This document shows positions 34,938-45,136 of a stretch of DNA of 64,000 bases, in pieces (position 1 is the stretch's first letter; each line of letters begins with the position of its first letter). Below the pieces are notes generated by a model. It saw nothing but the letters and a program-made list of their open reading frames with translations, was not told the DNA's origin and ran no database searches. The stretch covers positions 5,146,001 to 5,210,000 of the forward strand of contig OY820914.1 in the NCBI GenBank assembly GCA_963682005.1, given 5' to 3'. Both the position numbers and the translations under genes were made by a program. The stretch is from CAIYUC01 sp963682005 (GTDB taxonomy: Bacteria; Bacteroidota; Bacteroidia; Bacteroidales; FEN-979).

Positions 34938-36047
34938 TTAGTAGAATGACGGGCATTCCAGGGGTGAATATCCGCCGCCTCTTGACCGGCCGCCCGGAAC
35001 GCCATAACTGCCTCCCCCACCTCCTCCACCGAAGATCGAAAGCTTATCGAATTCAAGGATCAGGCTGATCTCATGTGCACCTCCAAGCCCCTGTTGCGAG
35101 CCTGAGATCTGAAGGTCATAGCTGTACATGAACTTAATGTTCATATCCGCAGCAAAATTATACCTGTATCCGGCAACAAGGGTGACTGCACTGGATGGGT
35201 TTTCCTTGAGGGTATTCTTATACCAGGCCCCAAGGTAGATATTATACTTCAGGAGGTTTAATCCAACGGCGAGGGCACTCATTTTCGCCTGGTTCTGATA
35301 GATGATCCCCGGATTAATTTTGAGATCATAGTCGGAACCGCTTGAATAATAGCTGCTCGAAGAACCGCCTCCGGTGGAAACAACAAAATCAGCATGTGCC
35401 ACGACTTTTCTTGGAAGTGGCGCAGTACCGGTTGCCAGGAAAGATTCATCGGGCTGAAAAATATGATCAACCGCAAAACCAATGGTCCCGGTCATGTTTC
35501 CGGTCTCATTGGCAAATTGCATTAAACCACCCGCTCCAAAGTCAGGAAATACGCGTTTACTTGCATCAGGAGGGATAAAGGATGATTGATAGATATTCCC
35601 GTATTGTGCACTCAGCTGATCCGAAAAAACCAATTCCTCATAATTGACCCTCTTTTGCATGACTGATGCCTTGATACCCACCTGGCTGATCAGGTTTGCC
35701 GTGATAGGGATACGAACGGCAACGTTTAACCCGATAGAAAGGTCATGGATAAAAGCAACACCCTGGTTGTCAGATTCTACGACCAGACCTAATCCACCAG
35801 ATCCCGGGAGTCTCCGGTCGCCGATATCCGCTGAGAAGTAGTATGACTTGAAATCCATGGGAAGGTTTGGCCATTGATCCCTGAATAAAAAACGGCCTCT
35901 TAATCCAGTAGCAACACCTGTATAAGCCGGATTATAATATAAAGGTGTGCTGAACCATTGGGAAAAATTCGGATCCTGACTCTTAACATCAGGTGCCAGA
36001 ATTAGTATCCCAAGAATTACAGAGGAAAGATATAAAAGTTTTTTCAT
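34938..36047 (-). CDS. PorP/SprF-family T9SS outer-membrane protein
   Basis: This 369-residue outer-membrane barrel has a signal peptide (MKKLLYLSSVILGILILAPD) and the family opening QDPNFSQWFSTPLYYNPAYT, then FLFRDQWPNLPMDFKSYYFS and RLPGSGGLGLVVESDNQGV, all standard PorP/SprF motifs. Family members help export or anchor a partner adhesin via T9SS. The gene begins 20 nt after the giant PKD protein ends, so the pair is one operon and this protein is the probable dedicated partner. The C-terminal tail is odd: a Gly-rich GGGGGGGSYGVPGG stretch after the expected end of the barrel. Confidence 0.93.
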   Translation of the reverse strand: MKKLLYLSSVILGILILAPDVKSQDPNFSQWFSTPLYYNPAYTGVATGLRGRFLFRDQWPNLPMDFKSYYFSADIGDRRLPGSGGLGLVVESDNQGVAFIHDLSIGLNVAVRIPITANLISQVGIKASVMQKRVNYEELVFSDQLSAQYGNIYQSSFIPPDASKRVFPDFGAGGLMQFANETGNMTGTIGFAVDHIFQPDESFLATGTAPLPRKVVAHADFVVSTGGGSSSSYYSSGSDYDLKINPGIIYQNQAKMSALAVGLNLLKYNIYLGAWYKNTLKENPSSAVTLVAGYRYNFAADMNIKFMYSYDLQISGSQQGLGGAHEISLILEFDKLSIFGGGGGGGSYGVPGGRSRGGGYSPLECPSFY

Positions 36048-36067
36048 TTATATATGGTATTAGGAGA

Positions 36068-39000
36068 TTACCTTATTAATGTTACTGTTCCAATGGTCTT
36101 GAAATCACCCTGACCTATATCCGAGCCTTCCCAAATTGAATCATCGATGAATATAGCACTGGCTTTCCACATATAAACACCTTGCTGCATTAAAGTGCCG
36201 TTAAAGGTGCCATCCCAACCTTCTTCCGGTTTCCCCTGGCTGTCAAGCTTTGTTGACTCCCATACCATATGACCCCAGTTGTCAAACACCTGGATATGAT
36301 ATTGCTTGAGGTTTATACCGACGGGCTTGAACAATCTGACTGCCACATTGGTATTTGAAGGTGAGAATGCATTGGGAATATACAATCCCCTGAACAGGAC
36401 CTCATATTTGTAGTAGGAGGAATCGGTACAATTTTCATCGTTGGTGGATACCAGTTTGATGATGTAGGTTCCATCCTGACTATAGGTTACGATTGGGTTT
36501 TCGTCGGTTGAAGTGACTCCGTTGCCAAAATCCCAGTAATAGGAACTTGCGCCTTCTGATTTGTTATTCAGAAGAACTTTACCTGTCATTCCATTGTACG
36601 TATCCGTCAAAGTAAAGATGCTTACCGGAGTGGTATATACGGTTACCGTATCAATGATCGTATCCCGGCAGCCGTTGCGGTCTCCAACAATCAGGTTCAC
36701 ATAATAATCGCCGGTGTTCTTATAGTAGTATACTGGATCTTGTACAAGCGAAGTATCCTTTTTAGTTGATATATCACCGAAATTCCAGTGCCAGTACCCG
36801 ATGGCAGTGTCACCTATAATGGATATATCCTCAAAGGTTGTTGGATTTCCGCTACAAGCAACTGAATTGGAGAATTTGGCTTCAGGAATTGCCCATACCC
36901 GTGTTGGTTTTGTCAACGAATCCTTGCATCCGAATTTGTTTGTCAGCACAAGCTTTACATCATACCAGCCTGCTGAATCATACGTATGCGGAGGATTTCT
37001 CAGTGAAGATGTATCATTCAAAGGCGAGTAGGGTGCACCGAAGTTCCATTTCCAGGAGGTGATCTGTGCACCGAATGTTTCCGATGTATCAGCAAACAGA
37101 TTGATCTGGTTCAAACAAGCAGCCGGATTAGAGAAATAGGTTTGTGGCGTCGGGTGGATCACAATATTTTGTGTGATACTGTCGACAACCGGTGTCCCGC
37201 TCACGGTTGCATCGATGATCAGCTTGACCGGGTATGTGCCTCCGCTTGCGTACGTATGCGTTAACCCGGTTGCATGTACTGTGTAGTTTGTGTCAGGAGT
37301 CCCGTCTCCCCAGATCCAGCGCCAGGAGTTGATCCTGCTCACCGGCAGCGAACTGTCTGAGAATGCGACAGGGTATCTGGCGCAAAGCATGTTGGTGTCC
37401 CAGACAAATGCTGCCTTGATACATGGGATCCGCTGTACACGCATCGATACTGTATCAGAGCAACCGCTGGTGTTCGTTATTTTCAGGATCACATCATAGA
37501 ACCCCTGGTTAACATAAAGATGTGATGTATCCCCAGGTCCGGGTGCGGGAATGATCACGTGTGGCGATCCATCTCCGAAGTCCCAGTCCCAGCTGGCAAT
37601 GGTCCCTGATCCAAATCCTGTCGTATGATCCGTAAAGTACAGGTTACTGTCGCATGGAACCGTGTTATAGGTGAATGCAGGTTCCGGCAATGCATGTACG
37701 GTTACTATCTGGATCAGACTGTCCACACAGTTATCCGAGTTGTAGGCTTTCATCTGAACCACAAAGTCTCCCGGATGCGTGAATGAATGCGTCGCATAAT
37801 AATCATGCGAGATGTTGTTCTGTCCTGATGTCGGATCGCCAAAATTCCAGGTTAAGGAATACAGGGAATCGCCATCAGCCTCATTTACCGGCGTGAAATG
37901 GGTGGTCTCTTTGAAGCATACCGTATCATTGGCAAAATGGAACGCGAATCCCGGTTTTACAAAAACACTGTCTACAATGGTATCCGTGCATCCGTAATTG
38001 TCTGTTACGATAAGACTGACGGCATACGTTGTATTCGTTTGAGCAAAGATATGTGTCGGATTGATCTGGTTAGAGAATGAGCCTGGTTCAAAGATCCACA
38101 TCCGTTCTGTTATAGCCGCTCCCACGCCCGTAGATTGATCCTGGAAATTCACCTGGCCTGCAGGGCAGAAGAAATTCGTAAAGGCATAAGCCGCGTTTGG
38201 TTTAGGCCTCACGGTGACTGGTATTGAAATAGAATCCACACAGTTGGACAGGTTCGTTACCGCGAGCGTCACCGTAAATGTTCCTGAATTTGCAAATGCA
38301 TGGTTTGGATTCTGGATGGTTGAACTGCCTCCGTCGCCAAAACTCCAGGCCCATGAAACAACCTGGCTGCCGGGTGCAAGCGAAAGATCGGTGAAGTGGG
38401 TTGAATCCAGCACACATGCAGAGGAAAACTCAAACATTGCCTGTGGTTTCGGGTTCACGATCACCTGCATTATGGTGTCATCGGTACATCCGGCCGTATT
38501 GGTTGCAGACAGCATAACGGTGAAGGTTCCGGTACTTGTAAAATCATGGGTCGGATTTTGCAATGTTGACGTATTATTGGTTCCTGAAGGAGGATCCCCG
38601 AAATTCCAAAGCCAGGCTGTAACACTGCCTCCATTGGCTACTGATGCATCCGTAAATTGTGTAAGCTGACCTGAACATGCTGTGTCTGCTGTAAAGCTGG
38701 CCCCTGGTTTCTGATCCACATGAACCGTTTTTGAAATGGTGTCATGACATCCGCTTGCATTGGTCACCTGAAGCTTGACGATAAAGTCGCCAAAGGTTGA
38801 GAAACTATGTTCAGGATTGGCAACAATGGATGTATTTTGAGTTCCCGATCCCGGATCACCGAAATCCCACAGCCATGCTGTAAGTGCAGCTCCTCCGTTC
38901 TGTTGAGACTGGTCGGTAAATGCAACAGGTGTATCTTCACAACGCATTGATACAAATATGAAATTCGGCAGCGGAGCAGGTTCTACCGTCAGGGTTTGTA

Positions 39001-42000
39001 GTATTGTTGCGGTACAACTGTCTGAAGTGTGAACCGTCAGTGTCACTGTGTATGTACCACCATCGGTGTAAGTATGATAGACATTCTGGTCATTCGGGTA
39101 ATGAATAACTGTTGTTTGCCCGTCACCGAAGTCCCAGTCCCATTGCTTGATTGATCCGTAAGGTGCCTGCGACTGGTCAAAGAAATGAACAGAATCCGTT
39201 CCGGCACATGTGGGTGCTGAAAAACTGAATGCAGCCACAGGAGCAGGGATCACACGGATCTGCATGGTCGTATCTTTCTGGCAACCTTCACTGGTAATAA
39301 CAGTCAGGGTCACAGGGAACAGGCCGGCTGTTCCGTACATATGGGTCACATTTGCGCTGGTTCCATTTTGTCCGTCACCAAAAGTCCAGTTATATTGAGT
39401 AATATTTGTGGCAGTCAAGGCTGTAAAGGTCGTGAGATGACCAAGACAAGCTGTATCCGCACTGAAACTTGCGACTGGTTTTGCACTCACCGATACCTGC
39501 TTTGTTATCGTATCCGTGCAATTACTTGCGTTTGTGACGATCAGGGTCACTGTAAATGGGGAAAGTGTTGCGCTGGTAAAATTATGAGTCGGGCTCTGTG
39601 CGGTAGAATGATTCTCTGTCCCGGAAGCCGGATCTCCAAAATCCCAATCCCATCCAATGATGTTCCCTCCGCCGCCAGCTTGTGACTGGTCAGTGAAATG
39701 TACCTGCTGCTGCTCACAATTCTGATCTGGTGTATTGAAATTCGCGATCGGGGCAGGAATGCTGGCTATAACATGTTCGATAAAATCCTGGCAGCTGTCG
39801 GAGGTCACGACTGTTAACCGGACAGTATGATTTTGCGCCGTACCGAGGAAGGTATGACATATATCAGGATTGGCGGGATAATTTATCCACTGGTCAGCAC
39901 CATCTCCGAATTCCCAGTGCCATCTCTTGATGGATCCAAGGTAACCGGTTGGCGTTTGCGATGTGTTGGTAAAGCAGACCACCGCCCCAACACAGTTCGG
40001 TGTAGTAAAAGTGAATCCGGGTAATGGTTTCGGGTTCACAAGCACTTGTATTGTCGTATCCTTGATGCATCCGTTGGTATTCGTGATGGTCAATGTTACA
40101 TTGAACACCCCGGTTGTTCCATACAGATGAGCCGGGTTCGGCAGGTTGCCGAATGGCATTCCGTCTCCGAAATCCCAGGAATAGATCGCAATACCGCCAG
40201 CATGGGCTATTGAGAGATCAGTAAATTGTGTTGGTGTTCCAAAGCATGCGGTATCAGCAGCGAACTTCGCAACAGGCAACTGCAGGATATGGACCGAATC
40301 TGTAATCGTATCACGGCATCCGGATGCATTCGTGACAATCAGCCTAACATTATAATCTCCCTGGGAACCAAATACATGCGTTGGATTCTGTAACGTAGAG
40401 GTGTTGTAGCCTCCTGAAATAGGATCATCGAAATACCAATCCCACCCGGTAACAGTCCCTCCTCCATTTGGTTGAGAATCATCATTGAACTGAACTGTCT
40501 GATCCATGCAGGAAGCCGTCGAATAATGGAATGCTGCAATCGGTTTTGGGATGCTTGTGACCGTCTTTGTAATTGTGAATGGACAGCCAAAGTTGGAAAT
40601 TACCGTCAGAGATACCTGGTGAACAAGTGATGTCCCGGCAAACGTATGTATGATATTCGGCGGGTTTGGCATATGGATCGTGTCGGGAGGGGTTGTGTCT
40701 CCGAAATTCCAAATCCATGTTGTAAGATAGCCGGAAGGAATGGTTGACTGATTGATAAATTGAATCGGTGCACCTTCACAGTTCGGGGAATTCCATATAA
40801 AATTAGCTTCTGGTAACGGGTTGACCGTCACATCATGGGAAATCGTGTTGATACAGCCATGATTATCAGTTACTGTAAGTGTTGTGGTAAATGTACCTGT
40901 TGTACCATATAAATGGGAAGAGGTGACCGGGTCATTGACTGCAGGAGATCCGTCTCCAAATGTCCAAACCCATGAAACAATAGAATCTACCTGGGTAATA
41001 CCCGAATTTCCATTGTAATGGACCAGCATATTCAGACAGGCTGTATCAAATGCAAAATCAACATCAGGAAGTGCCCGGATATAAACAGGTATTACTATCG
41101 TATCCCTGCATGTGTTTCCGTTGGTAACGATAAGTCTTACGTTGTACCAGGTATTCCCGTTTGTAAATGTATGTACCGGGCTTGGCAATGGAGAAGTGTT
41201 ATCAGTTCCTGAAGGAGGATCATCAAAATTCCATAGCCAGGTTGTAATGCTTCCGCCTCCGTTTGGCTGTGACTGATCGTTAAACTGCACAGGTTGTGAT
41301 TTACATGTTACCGGTGCAACCTGGAAACCTGCGATCGGGGCAGGCAGGCTGCAAACCTGTTGGGTGATGGTCGCGAAGCAACTGTCGCCTGTCCACACGG
41401 TTAATTTGACATCATGGCAGATTGCATTGCCAAGGAATGTATGAGCTATATTGGGTGAGCCAGGAATGGTGATCGTTGTGTCACTTCCGTCACCGAATTC
41501 CCATTTCCATTTTGCAACATACCCGACAAAGCCTGCAGGCAGATAAGAGTGGTCTGTGAACTGTACCGGTACACCCTGGCAATTGGGGGATGCCCATGTA
41601 AATTCAGCAACAGGCAATGGATTCACCCGAACAGTGTGTGAGGTATCGCTGGTGCAGCCATGATGATCGGTAACTGATAATGTCACTGTAAAAACGCCGG
41701 TTGTGGTGTATAAATGCGATGTGGTAATAGCGTCCGTGCCCAAAGGGGTTCCGTCCCCGAAATTCCAGGACCAGGAAACAATAGAATCAGGATAAGTGAT
41801 GCCCGAATTTGCATCAAAATGGACCAATTGGTTCAGACAAGCGGTGTCAAAGACGAAATCTAACGGTGGTTTCGGGAAGACACATACCTGTTTGGTGATG
41901 GTATCCGTACAATTATTAAAGTTGATCACGATCAGCCGGACATTGTAACAACTGTCGCCATGTGCAAATATATGGGTCGGATTCAGCTGTGCCGAGGTAT

Positions 42001-44098
42001 TGTCAATCCCTGAACCCGGATCACCGAAGTTCCAGTCGTACGAAATAATGTTGCCACCACCATTCGCTGAAGAAGCATCGAAAAAGCTGACAATCATGTC
42101 CTGGCAGGCCGTAGTCTGGTGGAAATTAGCTGAAGGAATGGGAATGGTATAAACATTTGCAGTGTATGTATCTGTATATCCGTAGTCATCAATTACGTTC
42201 AGCACAACAGTAAAAGTATCAATGGTTGAATACACGTGACATAAATCAGGATCATTTGGAAATAGTACCGTATCTGCCGGGGTGCCGTCACCGAAATCCC
42301 AGATCCAGGTCTTGATGAATCCGAAAGGAGGTGTCGGTACGGATGAAAGGTCATGGAAGCAGATCGTCTGGCCCAGACAGGCAGGTGAAGTAGATGAAAA
42401 AAATGCGACTGGTACAGAAGGAACGAGGATGGTATGTGTAACAGTTCCTGTGCAACCCAGGGTATCAGTTACTGTCAGGATCACGTCATAGGATCCTGCA
42501 GTTGGATAGACATGAACAGGATCATGCCCATAACCGAATTCACCGTCACCAAAATTCCATGTCATCATATTGCCGATGATCGAAAAATCAGCCTGTGCGT
42601 GAAAATGAACCTCGTTATTCTGGGTACCAGGTGTGGTGTTAAAATTGACGATAGGTGAATCATGAATCTCAATATTCCGTCGCAATGTATCCGGACAGCC
42701 ACTCGTGTTTGTAGTGACCATCATAATGCCATAAGTACCGGGAGCACTGAATTTATGCGTAGGGTTCTGTAGCGTCGAAGAGTTAAAACTTCCTGATGCA
42801 AGGTCGCCGAAGTTCCAGTAATAACTGGCAATAGGAGGTCCCCCGTTTGCAATGGACAGATCAGAAAATTGAACAGTATCTCCATAGCACTGTGAATTTT
42901 GTGAAAATGCTGATTTTGGAGATGGATCCAGGGTAATGACCCTGGATGAGGAATCTACGCAACCCAGGTTGTTCGTTACTTTCAGCTGGCAATGATAAGG
43001 CCCGAGACCGGGGTAAGTATATTGAGTATTCGGACTTGCAGGGGCAATAATGGTAACTGGTGCTGTACCGTCACCAAAATTCCATTCCCAGCTCGTGATA
43101 TCCTTTCCCGGAAATGAAGTTGAGTTATCAGTAAAGTATACTGCGTTAAATTCACAGGTAGGCGAAGAAAAGGTATAAGAAGATGTAGGTACGGTCTGGT
43201 CAATGAAAATTTGCCTCGTTATGATATTTGTACAGGATTTATCATTCAGGACCTCAAGTGTCACGGTGTAAGTTCCTGGTCCTGAAAAAAGATGGGAGAC
43301 ATTGGGGTTTGGAGGGATTCCGTTATAAACTACGATATTGCTTGCACCTGAAGCCGGATCACCAAAATTCCATGAATACCTGTGGAATGGTCCACTTCCA
43401 ACCGGGGTTGTTGAGGTGCTGGTAAAATTAACCGGATCATAAGAACAACTTGGGATTGCTGCACTGAAGTTAGCTGCCGGTATGAACTGATTCGGATTGA
43501 CATAAACCGCATCATAGATCGTATCTGTATAGCCAATTGAATTGGTTACTACCAGCATAACGGTATACGTCTGGTTATAAGGCATTCCATAAGTATGTGT
43601 CGGGTTCTTTGCTGTTGAAGTCCCGCCATCGCCAAATGTCCATTTATAGCCAGTGGTTGAGTCAATTGGCATTGCAGGATCTGCCACGGACATGTCATGG
43701 AAAGTGAGTTCATCCCCGTAACACGAGGTATTGGTATAGAAAAAATAGGAAACCAGGAGGGGTTGAACGGCAATCGTCTTACTTACAGTAGTTGAACAAT
43801 TGGAAGCAGGATTTGTTTCTGTCAGGGTCAGATTTCCTGAACCAACACCGCCCCAGGTTACCGTAACCTGGTTTGATGTATTTCCTGATGCAAACGTACC
43901 TCCTGTTACCGACCAGAGATAAGTATGCCCCGGTATGTTGGGTGTGGAATAAATGACCAGATCCTGACCATTTCTGACAACCTGCGCCCCGGTGATTACC
44001 GGCTGATTATCCGCACAGGGTTGCGCGGAAAGCCGGACAGCTGCCAGAACAACAAAGGAAAAAACCACCGTTATTAACCGTAAAAATTTATGATGCAT
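36068..44098 (-). CDS. Giant PKD-repeat surface protein with gliding-type (T9SS type B) C-terminal domain
   Basis: This is a 2676-residue exported adhesin-like protein. Signal peptide MHHKFLRLITVVFSFVVLAA, one Ig-like N-terminal unit, then about 28 PKD-type modules counted by the W-x-(W/F)-x-FGD motif (for example WTFGDGGTSTAKNPTHTY, WNFGDPASGASN, WDFGDGQTTVIH). Modules alternate between 'FGDGT/S' and 'FGDPxSGxxNTS' subtypes. The last 110 residues (GLYIPNAFSPSNTNVAVRLF to FKTIGTVTLIR) are the gliding-motility-associated C-terminal domain used for T9SS export. Long chains of PKD units form extended stalks. The adjacent PorP/SprF gene is the likely export partner. TATTTTTG (minus strand, 44221-44214) may be the -7 box. 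Confidence 0.93.
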   Translation of the reverse strand: MHHKFLRLITVVFSFVVLAAVRLSAQPCADNQPVITGAQVVRNGQDLVIYSTPNIPGHTYLWSVTGGTFASGNTSNQVTVTWGGVGSGNLTLTETNPASNCSTTVSKTIAVQPLLVSYFFYTNTSCYGDELTFHDMSVADPAMPIDSTTGYKWTFGDGGTSTAKNPTHTYGMPYNQTYTVMLVVTNSIGYTDTIYDAVYVNPNQFIPAANFSAAIPSCSYDPVNFTSTSTTPVGSGPFHRYSWNFGDPASGASNIVVYNGIPPNPNVSHLFSGPGTYTVTLEVLNDKSCTNIITRQIFIDQTVPTSSYTFSSPTCEFNAVYFTDNSTSFPGKDITSWEWNFGDGTAPVTIIAPASPNTQYTYPGLGPYHCQLKVTNNLGCVDSSSRVITLDPSPKSAFSQNSQCYGDTVQFSDLSIANGGPPIASYYWNFGDLASGSFNSSTLQNPTHKFSAPGTYGIMMVTTNTSGCPDTLRRNIEIHDSPIVNFNTTPGTQNNEVHFHAQADFSIIGNMMTWNFGDGEFGYGHDPVHVYPTAGSYDVILTVTDTLGCTGTVTHTILVPSVPVAFFSSTSPACLGQTICFHDLSSVPTPPFGFIKTWIWDFGDGTPADTVLFPNDPDLCHVYSTIDTFTVVLNVIDDYGYTDTYTANVYTIPIPSANFHQTTACQDMIVSFFDASSANGGGNIISYDWNFGDPGSGIDNTSAQLNPTHIFAHGDSCYNVRLIVINFNNCTDTITKQVCVFPKPPLDFVFDTACLNQLVHFDANSGITYPDSIVSWSWNFGDGTPLGTDAITTSHLYTTTGVFTVTLSVTDHHGCTSDTSHTVRVNPLPVAEFTWASPNCQGVPVQFTDHSYLPAGFVGYVAKWKWEFGDGSDTTITIPGSPNIAHTFLGNAICHDVKLTVWTGDSCFATITQQVCSLPAPIAGFQVAPVTCKSQPVQFNDQSQPNGGGSITTWLWNFDDPPSGTDNTSPLPSPVHTFTNGNTWYNVRLIVTNGNTCRDTIVIPVYIRALPDVDFAFDTACLNMLVHYNGNSGITQVDSIVSWVWTFGDGSPAVNDPVTSSHLYGTTGTFTTTLTVTDNHGCINTISHDVTVNPLPEANFIWNSPNCEGAPIQFINQSTIPSGYLTTWIWNFGDTTPPDTIHMPNPPNIIHTFAGTSLVHQVSLTVISNFGCPFTITKTVTSIPKPIAAFHYSTASCMDQTVQFNDDSQPNGGGTVTGWDWYFDDPISGGYNTSTLQNPTHVFGSQGDYNVRLIVTNASGCRDTITDSVHILQLPVAKFAADTACFGTPTQFTDLSIAHAGGIAIYSWDFGDGMPFGNLPNPAHLYGTTGVFNVTLTITNTNGCIKDTTIQVLVNPKPLPGFTFTTPNCVGAVVCFTNTSQTPTGYLGSIKRWHWEFGDGADQWINYPANPDICHTFLGTAQNHTVRLTVVTSDSCQDFIEHVIASIPAPIANFNTPDQNCEQQQVHFTDQSQAGGGGNIIGWDWDFGDPASGTENHSTAQSPTHNFTSATLSPFTVTLIVTNASNCTDTITKQVSVSAKPVASFSADTACLGHLTTFTALTATNITQYNWTFGDGQNGTSANVTHMYGTAGLFPVTLTVITSEGCQKDTTMQIRVIPAPVAAFSFSAPTCAGTDSVHFFDQSQAPYGSIKQWDWDFGDGQTTVIHYPNDQNVYHTYTDGGTYTVTLTVHTSDSCTATILQTLTVEPAPLPNFIFVSMRCEDTPVAFTDQSQQNGGAALTAWLWDFGDPGSGTQNTSIVANPEHSFSTFGDFIVKLQVTNASGCHDTISKTVHVDQKPGASFTADTACSGQLTQFTDASVANGGSVTAWLWNFGDPPSGTNNTSTLQNPTHDFTSTGTFTVMLSATNTAGCTDDTIMQVIVNPKPQAMFEFSSACVLDSTHFTDLSLAPGSQVVSWAWSFGDGGSSTIQNPNHAFANSGTFTVTLAVTNLSNCVDSISIPVTVRPKPNAAYAFTNFFCPAGQVNFQDQSTGVGAAITERMWIFEPGSFSNQINPTHIFAQTNTTYAVSLIVTDNYGCTDTIVDSVFVKPGFAFHFANDTVCFKETTHFTPVNEADGDSLYSLTWNFGDPTSGQNNISHDYYATHSFTHPGDFVVQMKAYNSDNCVDSLIQIVTVHALPEPAFTYNTVPCDSNLYFTDHTTGFGSGTIASWDWDFGDGSPHVIIPAPGPGDTSHLYVNQGFYDVILKITNTSGCSDTVSMRVQRIPCIKAAFVWDTNMLCARYPVAFSDSSLPVSRINSWRWIWGDGTPDTNYTVHATGLTHTYASGGTYPVKLIIDATVSGTPVVDSITQNIVIHPTPQTYFSNPAACLNQINLFADTSETFGAQITSWKWNFGAPYSPLNDTSSLRNPPHTYDSAGWYDVKLVLTNKFGCKDSLTKPTRVWAIPEAKFSNSVACSGNPTTFEDISIIGDTAIGYWHWNFGDISTKKDTSLVQDPVYYYKNTGDYYVNLIVGDRNGCRDTIIDTVTVYTTPVSIFTLTDTYNGMTGKVLLNNKSEGASSYYWDFGNGVTSTDENPIVTYSQDGTYIIKLVSTNDENCTDSSYYKYEVLFRGLYIPNAFSPSNTNVAVRLFKPVGINLKQYHIQVFDNWGHMVWESTKLDSQGKPEEGWDGTFNGTLMQQGVYMWKASAIFIDDSIWEGSDIGQGDFKTIGTVTLIR

Positions 44099-44787
44099 AT
44101 ATTTGAATTTAAAATATTGGTTTCCTGGTAAAACTATTTTACTCGTCTTTTCAAAAATTGTTACGCAGAATGAGACAGTTCTGAAGTATTATTTTGGTAC
44201 AATTGTTAAATTACAAAAATACAGAAAATTTAATTAAAATACACGTTAAGTTTAATCCCTAACAAAATATTTTTTGCCCACTTTCCGGAGTAACACAAAT
44301 TAAAATTATCACCGGTGCCAAATTTTGTTCATTATCGCTCATTTCCTGACGGCCGGAATAACCTGACAAGGAGTTTCCAATCATTGTAATGACTTTATCC
44401 TTCGGGCTTTCATTCTCAGTCTTCTATCCTGATGTTTTATCTGATTTTTACTAAAACAACATATCAAACTCATAACTTAATGAAATATAAATCATTATCA
44501 GTCGCAAATTTAAATAATTATTTACATTTTGTCAATTGGGGCAATCCCTGTCTTTTGATTGAGGAAAACCAGAAGTATTTCTACCTAAACAAGATTTAAT
44601 CTCTTATATTTATGTACGTTAGTTAAACCCATAGACGTAAGAATTCCACGCCAGACTGAAGAAATTACTCACACTTTGATGCAATAAAAAACTCATTTTA
44701 AGTTTATTTAGGAAAGACATCGCATTCCAAAAAAAATTTTTTTTTTAAATTAATCCGTGTACTTTTGCAAATATCAATGACAACCGT
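44099..44787. other. Long AT-rich intergenic region between divergent genes
   Basis: These 689 bases separate the giant PKD gene (-) from a small lipoprotein gene (+). No conserved frame is seen. CAAAAATA at 44214-44221 (minus-strand TATTTTTG) and TACTTTTG at 44760-44767 are possible -7 boxes for the two genes. A run of A8T10 lies at about 44730-44747. The long leader of the PKD gene may carry control elements that I could not recognise. Confidence 0.5.
44760..44767 (+). promoter_or_regulatory. Candidate -7 box (TACTTTTG) for the small lipoprotein gene
   Basis: TACTTTTG matches TAnnTTTG and lies 20 bp before the ATG at 44788. The -33 position falls in a T-run rather than a clear TTTG. Confidence 0.45.
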
Positions 44788-45105
44788 ATGAAAAAGCACT
44801 TGTTGTTCTTAATGCTCATCTTCGTCAGTGGGATCATCTTCCTGACCAGTTGTAATAATAAAAAGGAGACCCTGCCTTGTGATAATAATGGAACTGTTTA
44901 TGTATTAAATAAACTGGACACCAACCTGACAGTTACGATCACCCAAAGTCATAAAACATATACTGTTCATAAGGATGAAAATTCGGAAATTGTTCTGACC
45001 GGAAATAACGCCTATACGTTCCAGATATCATCCATCAATTATCAGAAAGACACCACCTTTTTTGTATTGCCCTGTGATAATATCCTGATTACTGTCAGGC
45101 AATAA
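44788..45105 (+). CDS. Small lipoprotein of unknown function
   Basis: This 105-residue protein has an SPII signal (MKKHLLFLMLIFVSGIIFL then TSCNN). The mature part is short and beta-rich, with two cysteines (LPCDNNGTVYVLN and VLPCDNILITVRQ) that could form a disulfide, framing a compact fold of repeated T-x-T strands. I do not recognise the family. It is transcribed alone, and a convergent gene ends 31 nt later. Confidence 0.7.
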   Translation: MKKHLLFLMLIFVSGIIFLTSCNNKKETLPCDNNGTVYVLNKLDTNLTVTITQSHKTYTVHKDENSEIVLTGNNAYTFQISSINYQKDTTFFVLPCDNILITVRQ

Positions 45106-45136
45106 AGAGAAGCCATCTTCAGTTCCTTCCGGATTT

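Noticed and set aside
37000..43700. Many 60- to 150-codon plus-strand frames
   Set aside because: All are antisense to the PKD repeats and reflect their base composition.
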